DNA from: Hyphomicrobiales bacterium
GTDB taxonomy: Bacteria > Pseudomonadota > Alphaproteobacteria > Rhizobiales > Beijerinckiaceae
Reading direction: 5' to 3'
Assembly: GCA_027483945.1 (NCBI GenBank)
Contig: JAIXTM010000005.1
Span: 1-64,000 of the forward strand
DNA: 64,000 bases
Under the pieces are notes generated by a model, which worked only from the letters and a program-made list of their open reading frames with translations, made no database searches and had not been told where the DNA came from. Every line of letters starts with the position of its first letter. The first letter of the stretch is position 1. Positions 29,066 to 38,024 of this stretch are shown one piece after another. Made by a program: the position numbers and the translations under genes.

Positions 29066-29106
29066 GGACAGGCCTGTCCAAAGGCCGTGGTCAGGCCTGT
29101 CCACGG
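29066..29106. repeat. Two adjacent palindromes with a CAGGCCTG core
   Basis: GGACAGGCCTGTCC at 29066-29079 is a perfect palindrome. A second, 22 bp palindrome at 29085-29106 has the arms CCGTGG and CCACGG, the same CAGGCCTG core and a single mismatched pair. They lie between the 3' end of ivd and the transglycosylase start. They could form RNA hairpins ending the ivd transcript or be a tandem operator. Confidence 0.5.
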
Positions 29107-29112
29107 AACGGT

Positions 29113-30285
29113 TCACTGCGTCTTGGCGAAGAGCTCCCGGCCGATCAGCATGCGGCGGATCTCGCTGGTTCCGGCGCCGATCTCGTAGAGCTTGGCATCG
29201 CGCAGGAGGCGCCCGGTCGGGTATTCGTTGATATAGCCGTTGCCGCCGAGCAGCTGGATCGCGTCAAGCGCAAGCTTCGTTGCCTTCTCGGCAGCATAGA
29301 GGATCGCGCCCGCAGCATCCTCGCGGGTCGTCTCGCCCCGATCACAGGCCTTGGCGACGGCGTAGACATAGGCCTTGCAGGCATTCATGCCGACATACAT
29401 ATCCGCAACCTTGCCCTGGACGAGCTGGAACTCGCCGATAGCCTGGCCGAACTGCTTGCGCTCGTGGATATAGGGCAGCACGACGTCCATGCAGGCCTGC
29501 ATGATCCCGAGCGGCCCGGCGGCCAGGACGACGCGCTCGTAATCGAGGCCCGACATCAGGACCCGGACGCCCTTCCCGACCTCGCCGAGAACGTTATCCT
29601 CCGGGATTTCACAGTCCTCGAAGACAAGTTCGCAAGTATCGGAGCCGCGCATGCCGAGTTTGTCGAGCTTTTGCGCGGTGGAGAAGCCCTTCATGCCCTT
29701 TTCGACGATGAAGGCCGTAATACCTTTGGGCCCGGCGGCGGGGTCCGTCTTGGCATAGACTACCAGGGTTTCGGCGATCGGACCGTTGGTGATCCACATC
29801 TTGTTGCCGGTGAGGACATAGCGGTCGCCCTTCTTCTCGGCGCGGGTGCGCATGGAAACGACGTCCGAGCCCGACCCCGGCTCCGACATCGCCAGCGCGC
29901 CGACATGCTCGCCGGAGATCAGTTTCGGCAGGTATCTGCGCTTCTGCGCCTCGCTGCCGTTTCGGCGTAACTGATTGATACACAAGTTGGAATGGGCGCC
30001 GTAGGACAGGCCGACCGAGGCCGAGGCGCGGGAGACTTCCTCCACCGCGATGCAGTGCTCCAGATAGCCGAGGCCGGTCCCGCCATATTCCTCCTCCACC
30101 GTGATGCCATGGAGGCCGAGCGCACCCATTTCCGGCCAGAGGTCGCGGGGAAAAAGGTTCGACCGATCAATCTCTTCGGCCCGCGGCGCGATCTTCTCCT
30201 GGGCGAAGCCGCGCACCGTGTCGCGGATCGCGTCGGCGGTCTCGCCGAGATCGAAATCGAGGAAGCGGGGGGCATTGGCGAGCAT
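29113..30285 (-). CDS. ivd: Isovaleryl-CoA dehydrogenase
   Basis: FAD-dependent acyl-CoA dehydrogenase of leucine breakdown, oxidising isovaleryl-CoA to 3-methylcrotonyl-CoA. It is 390 residues. Acyl-CoA dehydrogenase signatures are [16 protein letters not shown] and [16 protein letters not shown]. The catalytic base characteristic of isovaleryl-CoA dehydrogenase is E250 in [16 protein letters not shown], on helix G rather than near the C-terminus. Both methylcrotonoyl-CoA carboxylase subunits occur later in this window, which supports the substrate call. Confidence 0.92.
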   Translation of the reverse strand: MLANAPRFLDFDLGETADAIRDTVRGFAQEKIAPRAEEIDRSNLFPRDLWPEMGALGLHGITVEEEYGGTGLGYLEHCIAVEEVSRASASVGLSYGAHSNLCINQLRRNGSEAQKRRYLPKLISGEHVGALAMSEPGSGSDVVSMRTRAEKKGDRYVLTGNKMWITNGPIAETLVVYAKTDPAAGPKGITAFIVEKGMKGFSTAQKLDKLGMRGSDTCELVFEDCEIPEDNVLGEVGKGVRVLMSGLDYERVVLAAGPLGIMQACMDVVLPYIHERKQFGQAIGEFQLVQGKVADMYVGMNACKAYVYAVAKACDRGETTREDAAGAILYAAEKATKLALDAIQLLGGNGYINEYPTGRLLRDAKLYEIGAGTSEIRRMLIGRELFAKTQ

Positions 30286-30448
30286 GCTGGGCTCCGGCGT
30301 TCATCCCTGTCGGTGCTTGTATAGGCGCACGCTCCGATGCTGTCAGCGCCAGGTTCCGTGCGTCTTTCGGCGGACCGGTTGCGCCGCGCGCGGCCAGCTC
30401 GTGCCTTAGCGCGGCATTAAGCGGAGAGCCGGTAATTTCCTCATACCG

Positions 30449-31771
30449 ATGAATGCGATGCCCGATCCGTCCGCCGCCGAGGCCGATCCGACCGACCCGC
30501 CGGCGCTCGCCGCACGGCTGAAGCGCCTCCTTGCGGGCGGGGCGGTGTCGGGCTTCCTCGTGCGGGTGGCTGCCGCCGGCATCGGCTATGTGCTGCAGAT
30601 CGCGCTGGCGCGGCTGATCGGCGTCGAGGAATACGGTGTCTTCGCGCTCGCCTGGGTGCTCGTGGCAGTCGGCGGCTTCTCCGCCTGCCTCGGCCTCAGC
30701 CAGGCTGCCGTGCGCTTCCTCCCCGTCTATGGCGAGCGCGGCGCGGAAGCGCTGCGGGCCGGTTTCCTGCGCGACAGCACCCTCGTCGTCTGCCTGGCCG
30801 GAACCCTTCTCGCGGCCCTCGGCGGTCTTGCCGTCTGGCTCGACCCGCCTTCCGGCGGGCTCGCGCCGTTCTTTCTGGCCGCGGCCTGCGTGCCGGTCTT
30901 TGCCTATCAGGATCTCCTGGAGGGCTATGCGCGCGCCCATGGCTGGGTGCGCCTCGCGCTCGTCCCGCCCTACATCCTGCGCCAGGGCGCGCTGCTCGTC
31001 GTCGCCATGGGCGCCATGGCGGCCGGTGCGCCGGCGGATGCCACGACGGCCATGGCGGCGGCGCTGGCGGCGACGGTCGTGGCGACGCTGGTCCAGCACG
31101 TCCTGGTCCGCAAGGCGCTGGCGGCGCCGCCTGTCGTGCCGCAGCGGGAACGGGGCGTCTGGGCCCGGTCGGCGCTCACGGTCTTCCTGGCCGACGGCGC
31201 GCAGATGCTGCGCTCCTATGCCGACGTGCTGATCGTCGGCGCGCTGGCGCCGGCGGCCACCGTCGCGGTCTATTTCGCCGCGACGCGCGTCGCGGCGCTG
31301 CTCGGTTTCGTTGAATATGCCATGGGCGCCATCGCGGCGCACCGCTTCTCGCGCCTCGGCGAGCGTGGCGATCCGGCGGCGCTTGGCGCCTATGCACGCA
31401 AGACCGCCCTCGTCACATTCTGGCCGACGCTCGCCGCCGCCATATTGCTCTCGGCGGCGGCGCCGCTGATCCTTTCGTTGTTCGGTTCGGGCTTCGCCGA
31501 AGGGGCGAATGCGGTGGCGGTCCTGGCGGCGGGATACGCGATCCGCGCCGCAGTCGGCCCTGCCGACGATCTGCTCGTCATGCTGGGCCGGGAGCGCCAT
31601 GCCTTCCTTGCCCAGGCAGCCGGTCTGGCGACGAACGCCGCCGCCGCTTTCGCCCTCGTGCCGGATTACGGGATCATCGGAGCCGCCGCCGCCGCGTCGC
31701 TGGCGCTTGCCGTCACCACGGCCGGTCTCGCCATCGGCGCCTGGCCGAGCCTGAAAGGCAGGCTGTCGTGA
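30449..31771 (+). CDS. Polysaccharide flippase-like membrane protein (MOP superfamily)
   Basis: Inner-membrane protein of 440 residues with 12 or so hydrophobic segments, of the Wzx/MATE (MOP) type that flips lipid-linked glycans. It opens with LLAGGAVSGFLVRVAAAGIG, then RLIGVEEYGVFALAWVLVAV, the usual N-terminal pattern of flippases. It overlaps the next gene by four bases (GTGA), so it is likely to act with that transferase. The exported glycan is unknown. Confidence 0.83.
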   Translation: MNAMPDPSAAEADPTDPPALAARLKRLLAGGAVSGFLVRVAAAGIGYVLQIALARLIGVEEYGVFALAWVLVAVGGFSACLGLSQAAVRFLPVYGERGAEALRAGFLRDSTLVVCLAGTLLAALGGLAVWLDPPSGGLAPFFLAAACVPVFAYQDLLEGYARAHGWVRLALVPPYILRQGALLVVAMGAMAAGAPADATTAMAAALAATVVATLVQHVLVRKALAAPPVVPQRERGVWARSALTVFLADGAQMLRSYADVLIVGALAPAATVAVYFAATRVAALLGFVEYAMGAIAAHRFSRLGERGDPAALGAYARKTALVTFWPTLAAAILLSAAAPLILSLFGSGFAEGANAVAVLAAGYAIRAAVGPADDLLVMLGRERHAFLAQAAGLATNAAAAFALVPDYGIIGAAAAASLALAVTTAGLAIGAWPSLKGRLS

Positions 31772-32907
31772 GCGGACCGGTCGAGACGGGCTGGCAGGAA
31801 CCCGCCGCGCTGCTTGCCGCCGACCGGGAGGGCTGGCGCGATCTGCTCATGCGCGCGGTGGAGCCCAACCCCTTCTACGACCACGCCTTTGCGGGCGCCG
31901 TCCACGCGCACCTGCCGGGTCACGATGCGATGCGTATCGTCACCGCGCGGCGCGACGGGCAGCTGATCGGCCTTTTCCCGCTCATGCCTCTGCCGCCGGC
32001 GCGGGGCGGTCTGCCGGGTCTGGGCCTCTGGATGGGGCTATGGAACCCGTTCGTCACGTCGGGCCTGCCGCTGCTGGATCGCGCTCAGGCGCCGGAGGCC
32101 TGGATGGCCATGTCGGCCCGGCTCCACGCGGAGGGCGTGCGTCAGATCGTGATGCCGCTTTTGCCGTCGGACCATGGCGGCCTCGCCGCGCTGCAGGCGG
32201 GCTGGGACGCCCTCGGCGTCGCGCCGTTTGAGGTTGCGCGCCACCAGCGCCCCGCGATCGAAAGCCCGCTCGACCCGAAGGCCTATCGCGCCCGCTATTC
32301 CAAGAAGCGCCGGCGCAATGTGGAAGGGCGCGTACGCCTCGCGGACAAGCTGGGCACGGTGACCGCTGGAACGTTCCGCGGCGCGGACGAGCCGGGCGCG
32401 GCCGCGACGTTCGAGGCGTTTCTCGCCCTGGAGGCCAGCGGCTGGAAGGGCGCGGCGGGGACCGCGCTCGCGTCCCGGCCCGAGACGCTGGACTTCGCCC
32501 GAGAGGTGTTCCGCAGGGGCGGCCCGCTGGTCCACATCGACGTGCTGGAGAATGCCGGCCGCGCCGTCGCCGCCAACTTCAACCTCGTCGTCCCAGGCGC
32601 GCTGTTCGCCTTCAAGAGCGCCTATGACGAGCGCGAATCCGCGCTCGGCCCCGGCGTCGTGCTGGACCACCACCTCCTGTGCCAGGTGCTGGAAGGCGCC
32701 TATCCGCGTGCCGATTCCTGCGCGGACGAGACCCATCGGCTGATGGGCGAATGGCTGGAGCGGGAGACGGTCGTGACGCTGGTCCTGCCGACCTCCGCCG
32801 CCGAGCCGGCATGGCGGACGGCACTCGCGCGGCTGGCGGTGACGACGGCGTGGAAAGCGCGCCTGGCGGCGAAAGCCGGAATCGCCCGCCTGCGGCCGAA
32901 GGCCTGA
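31768..32907 (+). CDS. GNAT-fold (BioF2/CelD-like) acyltransferase
   Basis: Cytosolic protein of 379 residues with a GTG start inside the flippase stop. The double-GNAT pattern of the CelD/BioF2-like family is seen: PNPFYDHAFAGAVHAHL near residue 33, then YSKKRRRNVEGRVRLADKLG and ASGWKGAAGTAL. These proteins are found with exopolysaccharide genes. Coupling to a flippase suggests acylation or aminoacylation of an envelope glycan. Confidence 0.8.
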   Translation: MSGPVETGWQEPAALLAADREGWRDLLMRAVEPNPFYDHAFAGAVHAHLPGHDAMRIVTARRDGQLIGLFPLMPLPPARGGLPGLGLWMGLWNPFVTSGLPLLDRAQAPEAWMAMSARLHAEGVRQIVMPLLPSDHGGLAALQAGWDALGVAPFEVARHQRPAIESPLDPKAYRARYSKKRRRNVEGRVRLADKLGTVTAGTFRGADEPGAAATFEAFLALEASGWKGAAGTALASRPETLDFAREVFRRGGPLVHIDVLENAGRAVAANFNLVVPGALFAFKSAYDERESALGPGVVLDHHLLCQVLEGAYPRADSCADETHRLMGEWLERETVVTLVLPTSAAEPAWRTALARLAVTTAWKARLAAKAGIARLRPKA

Positions 32908-32916
32908 GCGCGCGGC

Positions 32917-33768
32917 CTATTTCTGGCGGCACAGGCCCCGGCGCTCCAGCACGTGGCGGAGCCTGGGATCGCAATCGGTGGCGAGGAACGACTGCCAGTC
33001 GCGCTCCGAGCCGTAGAAGGCGTTGCGATCGACATCGCCGACGATGCCGGGCACGCGGCCGGTCGTGGTGTACTGCCAGAACATCCAGTTCTCGCGGCCC
33101 CGGTAGCGCTCGGAGGGCTCGGCGGCGGTGCTGCGGATCCAGAACGGATAGTCCTCCAGCTCGCCCTCCAGGATCTCCTGGTGGAACGTGATGTCGGTGT
33201 AGATGATCGGGCGCTTGCCCGTATGGGCTTCCATGGCATCCAGCATGGTCCGGATCATCTGCAGGGCCTGGTCGCGCGGCACCTTGCGCGGACAATTGCG
33301 CGAATGGCCGTTCCATTCCACGTCCAGCACCGGGGGCAGGGCAGTCGGATCGGCCGGTACGGTGCGGCGGAACCAGTCGGCCTGCTCGTGGGCGGGCCGG
33401 CACCAGAACACGAAGTGGTAGGCCCCGCGCGGCACGCCGGCACGGGCGGCGCCGACCCAGTTCTCCAGGAAGCGCTCGTCCGAATGGTCGCCGCCTTCGG
33501 TCGACTTGATGAAGGCGAATTTCGTGCCTGCGGCGCGTACCGCGTTCCAGTCGATCTGGCGCTGCCATTTCGACACGTCGATGCCGTGGACCGGCAGCGT
33601 ATGGGCCCGCGCGACCCCGGAATGGGGGCGGGCATCGCCCTTGAGGGGATAGCGGTCAGGAACGGCCGAGCAGCCGGCCATGGCGGCGACAGCGAGGCCA
33701 AGCGCGGCGCGCGCCAAGAGGCGCGGCAAGGAGCGGGGAGAATGGGACGCGACCATGATAGCGACCAT
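32917..33768 (-). CDS. GH25-family lysozyme, lipoprotein
   Basis: Peptidoglycan muramidase fold of 283 residues. The N-terminus is a lipoprotein signal with AAMAGC, so C33 is the likely lipidation site. The GH25 catalytic residues D64 (GIDVSKWQ), D150 and E152 (LDVEWNG) are present, with GAYHFVFW and IIYTDITFHQEI between and after. A second ATG at 33756 is equally plausible. It is convergent with the acyltransferase and probably acts in cell-wall turnover. Confidence 0.92.
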   Translation of the reverse strand: MVAIMVASHSPRSLPRLLARAALGLAVAAMAGCSAVPDRYPLKGDARPHSGVARAHTLPVHGIDVSKWQRQIDWNAVRAAGTKFAFIKSTEGGDHSDERFLENWVGAARAGVPRGAYHFVFWCRPAHEQADWFRRTVPADPTALPPVLDVEWNGHSRNCPRKVPRDQALQMIRTMLDAMEAHTGKRPIIYTDITFHQEILEGELEDYPFWIRSTAAEPSERYRGRENWMFWQYTTTGRVPGIVGDVDRNAFYGSERDWQSFLATDCDPRLRHVLERRGLCRQK

Positions 33769-33793
33769 TCGGCCGAAATCGTTGAGCTTCCGT

Positions 33794-35206
33794 TTACGAT
33801 AGGCCGAGCCAGAGCGTCGCGATGCCCAGCACGGACAGGAAGCTGATCACATCCGTGATGGTCGTGACGAAGGGGCCGGACGACACGGCCGGATCGACGC
33901 CCAAGCGATTGAGAGCCAGGGGGATGACGATCCCGCCGAGGCCCGCCGCCATGAGGACGGTGGTCATCGCCAGGGCGACCACGACGCCGAGGTCCGCCAG
34001 CCGGAACCAGCTGGCCGCCAGGACGCCGACGATGAGCGCGAAGACCAGGCCGTTGATCAGGCCGACCGTCATCTCGCGCCGCACGACACGCCAGGAATTG
34101 GCGCGGGTCAGCTCGCGGGTGGCGATGGCGCGGACGGCGACCGTCATGGTCTGGGTGCCCGCATTGCCGCCCATGGAGGCGATCACCGGCATGACGACCG
34201 CGAGCGCCACCAGCTTCTCGATGGCGTTCTCGAACATGCTGATGACGCTCGCCGATACGAGCGCCGTCAGCAGGTTCGCCACGAGCCAGGGAAAACGGCT
34301 TTTGACGATGTCGAACACCTTGTCCGACAGCTCCTCGTCGCTCGCGACGCCGCCGAGTGCCTTCAGGTCCTCGTCGGCCTCCTCGTCGATGACGTCCACG
34401 ACGTCGTCGACCATGAGCACGCCGACCAGGCGCTCCGTCTCGTCGACCACCGGTGCCGAAACGAGGTTGTAGCGCTGGAAGACGCGGGCGGCGTCCTCCT
34501 GATCCTGCGTGACCGGGATGCGGTGGCGGTCGTCCACCAGGATCTCGTTGATCTTCACCGGCCGCTTGCTGCGCAGCAGAGCGTCGAGCGGCACGGAGCC
34601 GACAAGCTTGTGAGCCGGGTCGATGACGAAGATCTCGTAGAAGCGCTCGGGCAGGTTCGGCGTCTCGCGCATGTAATCGATCGTCTGCCCGACGCTCCAG
34701 AACGGGGGCACGGCGATGAGCTCGGTCTGCATGAGGCGCCCGACGGAGTCCTCCGGATAGTCCAGACTGCGCTGGAGGACGAGGCGCTCCAGCGCCGGCA
34801 GCCGCTCCAGGACCTCGGCCTTGTCGGCGTCGTCCAGGTCCTCGAGAATGTAGACGGCATCGTCGGAATCGAGCTCGCGGACGCCTTCGGCCAGTGCCTC
34901 GTTGGGGATCTGCTCCAGCAGTTCCTCGCGGACGGCGTCGTCGATCTCGGTGAGCGCGGCGAAGTCGAAATCCGCGCCCATGAGGGCGACGAAGCGCGGG
35001 CGGTCCTCGGCTTCCAGCGCTTCGATGAGCGCGCCCATATCCGCTTCGTGAAGATCGCCGCAGAGCGCGCGCAGGGCCTCGGCATCGCTGGAGGCGATCA
35101 GCGCCTCGGTGCGCTCGACGAAGGCATGCGACAGCTCGCCCTCCGGCTCGCGGAAGGCGATCTGCGCGTCTTCGGGCGCGGCCGTCATGTCTTCGGCATC
35201 GGCCAT
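33794..35206 (-). CDS. mgtE: Magnesium transporter MgtE
   Basis: Inner-membrane Mg2+ channel of 470 residues with cytoplasmic sensor domains. The MgtE N domain (residues 20-150, repeated Leu/Asp-rich helices with YILEDLDDADKAEVLERL) is followed by two CBS domains (residues 165-290, including VSAPVVDETERLVGVLMVDD). Five membrane segments follow with MGGNAGTQTMTVAVRAIA and the terminal GPFVTTITDV. I place the start at 35206 (MADAED) because the upstream 41 in-frame codons are basic and not family-like. The transporter is divergent from the LOV kinase. Confidence 0.93.
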   Translation of the reverse strand: MADAEDMTAAPEDAQIAFREPEGELSHAFVERTEALIASSDAEALRALCGDLHEADMGALIEALEAEDRPRFVALMGADFDFAALTEIDDAVREELLEQIPNEALAEGVRELDSDDAVYILEDLDDADKAEVLERLPALERLVLQRSLDYPEDSVGRLMQTELIAVPPFWSVGQTIDYMRETPNLPERFYEIFVIDPAHKLVGSVPLDALLRSKRPVKINEILVDDRHRIPVTQDQEDAARVFQRYNLVSAPVVDETERLVGVLMVDDVVDVIDEEADEDLKALGGVASDEELSDKVFDIVKSRFPWLVANLLTALVSASVISMFENAIEKLVALAVVMPVIASMGGNAGTQTMTVAVRAIATRELTRANSWRVVRREMTVGLINGLVFALIVGVLAASWFRLADLGVVVALAMTTVLMAAGLGGIVIPLALNRLGVDPAVSSGPFVTTITDVISFLSVLGIATLWLGLS

Positions 35207-35462
35207 GAATCGTCCGGTCCGGGCTGATCGGCGGGGAGGCGGGAACGCTCTTCCTTCTAGGTCCGTCCCCGCGGCGGTTGCAATGCCGTAACGGCGCTTG
35301 TCACGGTCTTTCGACGCCGGTTGCATCACTTCGATGACAGGAACAAGGCATGCGCCGCTCCGCAGGCGTCATTTGACGTAGGCCCGATCACTGAATCGCG
35401 AGATAGGCTCCCGGCGGGGCAGCCAAACGGAACGGGGGCGAAGCGGGAGCGTTGGAACCGCC

Positions 35463-37100
35463 ATGATGGAAGAGACACCCGAAACGCCGCCCGTTGGGAA
35501 AGAGGCGCGCGAATCCGCCCGGCTCGGCGCCACCGTCAGCGGTGGTCCGGAAGACCTGAAGCGTCATGACGACATCTTTTTCGCGGCCGTGCAGACGACG
35601 CGGATGCCGATGATCGTCACCGATCCGCACAAGCCGGACAATCCGATCGTGTTCGCCAACGGGGCGTTCCTCGGCCTAACCGGCTACACGCTGGAGGAGA
35701 TCGTCGGCCGCAATTGCCGGTTCCTGCAGGGGCCGGAGACGGATCGAGGTACCATCGATCAGGTTCGGAACGCGATCGAGCGGCGCGAGGAATTCGCGGC
35801 CGAGATCCTGAACTACCGCAAGAACGGCTCAAGCTTCTGGAACGCGCTGTTCATCAGCCCGGTCTATGACCGCGAGGGCAACCTCATCTATTTCTTCGCC
35901 TCGCAGCTCGACGTGAGCCGGCGGCGGGATGCCGAGGACGCCCTGCGCCAGTCGCAGAAGATGGAGGCGCTCGGCCAGCTCACCGGCGGCATCGCGCATG
36001 ATTTCAACAACCTGTTGCAGGTCGTGATCGGCTATTCCGACGTGCTCAAGCGCGCCCTGGAGATGGACGGCGAGCCGCGGCTCAACCGGGCGGTGGACAA
36101 CATCGCGGCGGCGGCCCGGCGCGGCGCCACGCTGACACAGCAGCTTCTCGCCTTTGCGCGCAAGCAGCGCCTGGAAGGGCGTACGCTCAACCTCAACACG
36201 CTGGTGGAGAACCTGCGGGACATGACCGGGCGAACGCTGGGCGAGCACATCCATGTCGCCCTGAAGCTCGACCCCGAACTGGCGAATTGTCGGCTGGACC
36301 CCGTCCAGGCGGAACTGGCGATCCTCAACCTGCTCATCAACGCCCGTGATGCTATGCCGGCGGGCGGCGGGCTCACCATCTCCACCGAGAACCGTCTGAT
36401 CGAGGACGGCGATTCCGTCCTGTTCGGCAATCTGGAACCCGGCCGCTATGTGTGCCTGTCGATCTCCGATACCGGCACGGGCATGACGCCTGACCTGCTC
36501 AAGCGGGTGATGGAACCCTTCTTCACCACCAAGGAGGAGGGAAAGGGCACGGGGCTTGGCCTCTCCATGGTCTATGGCTTCGTGAAGCAGTCCGGCGGCA
36601 CGGTGCGCATCTATTCGGAGCCCGGCGAAGGCACGACGGTGAAGATCTTCGTGCCTGCGACAGACATGGCGATGGAACGCCCGGTCTCCGAGCGGACCTA
36701 TGGCGAACGCAGAGGCGGTACGGAGACGATCCTCGTCGTGGAGGACCGCGAGGACGTGGCGGAGCTCGCAACACTGATGCTGCGGGACATGGGGTACCAC
36801 GTCCTCAACGCCACCAACGGGCGCAATGCCCTGGCCGTCGTCGAGGAGAACGAGGGAATCGACCTGATCTTCTCCGACATGATCATGCCCGCCGGAATCA
36901 ACGGCGTCGTGCTGGCACGCGAAGCCCGCAAGCGACGGCCCAAGATCAAGGTCCTGCTCACCACAGGCTACGCCGAAGCCTCGCTGGAGCGCCGCGACAT
37001 GGGCGGCAGCGAGTTCGACATCATCAGCAAGCCCTATACGCGGAGCGAGCTTGCCCGGAAGATCCGGCTCGTCCTGGAAGGGCCGACTGGGGTGGGGTAG
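35463..37100 (+). CDS. LOV-domain hybrid histidine kinase with receiver domain
   Basis: Blue-light-responsive sensor kinase of 545 residues. A LOV/PAS domain (residues 36-155) has [13 protein letters not shown], with C85 as the photoadduct cysteine. The kinase core follows: H179 in [12 protein letters not shown], the N box [12 protein letters not shown], and G boxes [11 protein letters not shown] and [20 protein letters not shown]-terminal receiver (from about residue 420) has phosphoacceptor DMIMP. The architecture LOV-HisKA-HATPase-REC is known in Pseudomonas and Hyphomicrobiales. It is soluble, with no membrane segment. No cognate regulator is adjacent. Confidence 0.95.
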   Translation: MMEETPETPPVGKEARESARLGATVSGGPEDLKRHDDIFFAAVQTTRMPMIVTDPHKPDNPIVFANGAFLGLTGYTLEEIVGRNCRFLQGPETDRGTIDQVRNAIERREEFAAEILNYRKNGSSFWNALFISPVYDREGNLIYFFASQLDVSRRRDAEDALRQSQKMEALGQLTGGIAHDFNNLLQVVIGYSDVLKRALEMDGEPRLNRAVDNIAAAARRGATLTQQLLAFARKQRLEGRTLNLNTLVENLRDMTGRTLGEHIHVALKLDPELANCRLDPVQAELAILNLLINARDAMPAGGGLTISTENRLIEDGDSVLFGNLEPGRYVCLSISDTGTGMTPDLLKRVMEPFFTTKEEGKGTGLGLSMVYGFVKQSGGTVRIYSEPGEGTTVKIFVPATDMAMERPVSERTYGERRGGTETILVVEDREDVAELATLMLRDMGYHVLNATNGRNALAVVEENEGIDLIFSDMIMPAGINGVVLAREARKRRPKIKVLLTTGYAEASLERRDMGGSEFDIISKPYTRSELARKIRLVLEGPTGVG

Positions 37101-37119
37101 GGTGCTGGTGCACAGCACC
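37101..37119 (+). terminator. Hairpin directly after the LOV kinase
   Basis: GGTGCTG (37101-37107), loop GTGCA, CAGCACC (37113-37119). The 7 bp stem begins on the base after the kinase stop. There is no T-run, so termination is uncertain. It makes GTG starts at 37102 and 37108 for the next gene unlikely. Confidence 0.35.
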
Positions 37120-37161
37120 ATACGTCACGAAGGGCATGTCAATAAGCGAACGGGGCGGGCA

Positions 37162-37461
37162 TTGGCCGAACGGAAGTCTGTTCAATTGTCGCGCCTGCGG
37201 ACGATTGGCTTTTCCCTCTGGGATCCGATCGGGCTGATAGGCCCCTCCGGCAAACCCCCTTCCGGTGCGGAGAACGAGTATGACAGCTACTTGATGGAGG
37301 TTGTCGGCATGTTGCGGAATGGCCGACCGCACGCCGAATGCAGCAAGCTCCTGATGGAAGCGGAAGCCGATCACATGGGTATGCGTGGACGTCGCGACGT
37401 CGACAAGCGTGCGAACAAAACAGTTCAGGCAATCGATGCATATCTGAGGGAGCTGGGCTGA
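37162..37461 (+). CDS. Small conserved hypothetical protein
   Basis: Protein of about 99 residues with a TTG start that is a best guess (another TTG at 37186 is possible). The core is TIGFSLWDPIGL, a loop, then ENEYDSYLMEVVGML, EADHMGM and TVQAIDAYLREL. I have seen this WDPIGL...EYDSYL pattern in dispersed small proteins (DUF1871-like), but I cannot name a function. GC is lower than in the flanks. It sits with the next small gene between the LOV kinase and tRNA-Leu. Confidence 0.55.
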   Translation: MAERKSVQLSRLRTIGFSLWDPIGLIGPSGKPPSGAENEYDSYLMEVVGMLRNGRPHAECSKLLMEAEADHMGMRGRRDVDKRANKTVQAIDAYLRELG

Positions 37462-37509
37462 CCACAAGACGATTGCATCGGTTCTGACGGGAGTCCTTGA
37501 GGCTGATCG

Positions 37510-37797
37510 ATGATTGGACGCGTGCTGAAGCGTATTTTTCCCCGTGACGTTCGGCAGGTCATCTCAAACGACCGAGACGTTCCGATACACGTCCTCTTGG
37601 AGCCTTGGGCCGACAGATATGTGGTCCTGCCTGGCCAGATGCTGACAGTAAACTACGGGCGGCTCCCGCACGGCGAGTTCATCGAGTTCTGCTTGGCTGC
37701 AGACGCTGAGCTGAGAATCTGGCCGCCTGGAAACAAGCGTCCTGAAGCGGCCATCGACGGAAGGCCCGTACAAAGCTGGCAGCGGGCAAACGTCTAG
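37510..37797 (+). CDS. Small hypothetical protein next to tRNA-Leu
   Basis: Protein of 95 residues, not recognised as a named family. It starts MIGRVLKRIFPRDVRQVI and has a beta-rich middle VLLEPWADRYVVLPGQML and FCLAADAELRIWPPG. The EPW...PG pattern resembles small orphan proteins seen in many bacteria. Hand-counted GC on the lines covering it is 53-65 percent, below the local norm. It is 48 bp after the preceding small gene and 38 bp from the tRNA end. Confidence 0.65.
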   Translation: MIGRVLKRIFPRDVRQVISNDRDVPIHVLLEPWADRYVVLPGQMLTVNYGRLPHGEFIEFCLAADAELRIWPPGNKRPEAAIDGRPVQSWQRANV

Positions 37798-37803
37798 ATC
37801 GTA

Positions 37804-37830
37804 TAAAAAGCCGACCTACCTGAAGGTCGA
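37804..37830 (-). terminator. Intrinsic terminator of tRNA-Leu
   Basis: On the minus strand, just after the tRNA CCA end, CGACCT pairs with AGGTCG across a six-base loop and is followed by GCTTTTT. This is a normal short rho-independent terminator for the tRNA transcript. Confidence 0.65.
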
Positions 37831-37835
37831 TTTGA

Positions 37836-37920
37836 TGGTGCGGCCAAGAGGACTCGAACCTCCACCCCTCTCGGGACTAGCACCTCAAGCTAGCGCGTCT
37901 ACCAGTTCCGCCATGGCCGC
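37836..37920 (-). tRNA. tRNA-Leu (anticodon GAG)
   Basis: An 85-base class II tRNA with encoded CCA. Acceptor arms GCGGCCA and TGGCCGC pair fully. The anticodon stem CTAGC/GCTAG encloses loop TTGAGGT, giving GAG, with the anticodon at 37884-37886. The variable arm is long (CCCGAGAGGGG region), as in tRNA-Leu, and the T loop is TTCGAGT. It reads CUC and CUU codons. Confidence 0.95.
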
Positions 37921-38024
37921 TTGCCGGGGAGGGACGCGAATGGTCCGTTCCGAAAGCGAGCGGGGTCTAACAGATCGATTTCGCGGAAACAAGTGCGCTC
38001 GCGCGCTCGGCCCAAAGCGGGCAG

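Noticed and set aside
37085-37835. Attachment-site duplication of the tRNA-Leu 3' end
   Set aside because: I looked for a second copy of the tRNA 3' end on the left side of the small genes and found none. No integrase gene is present.
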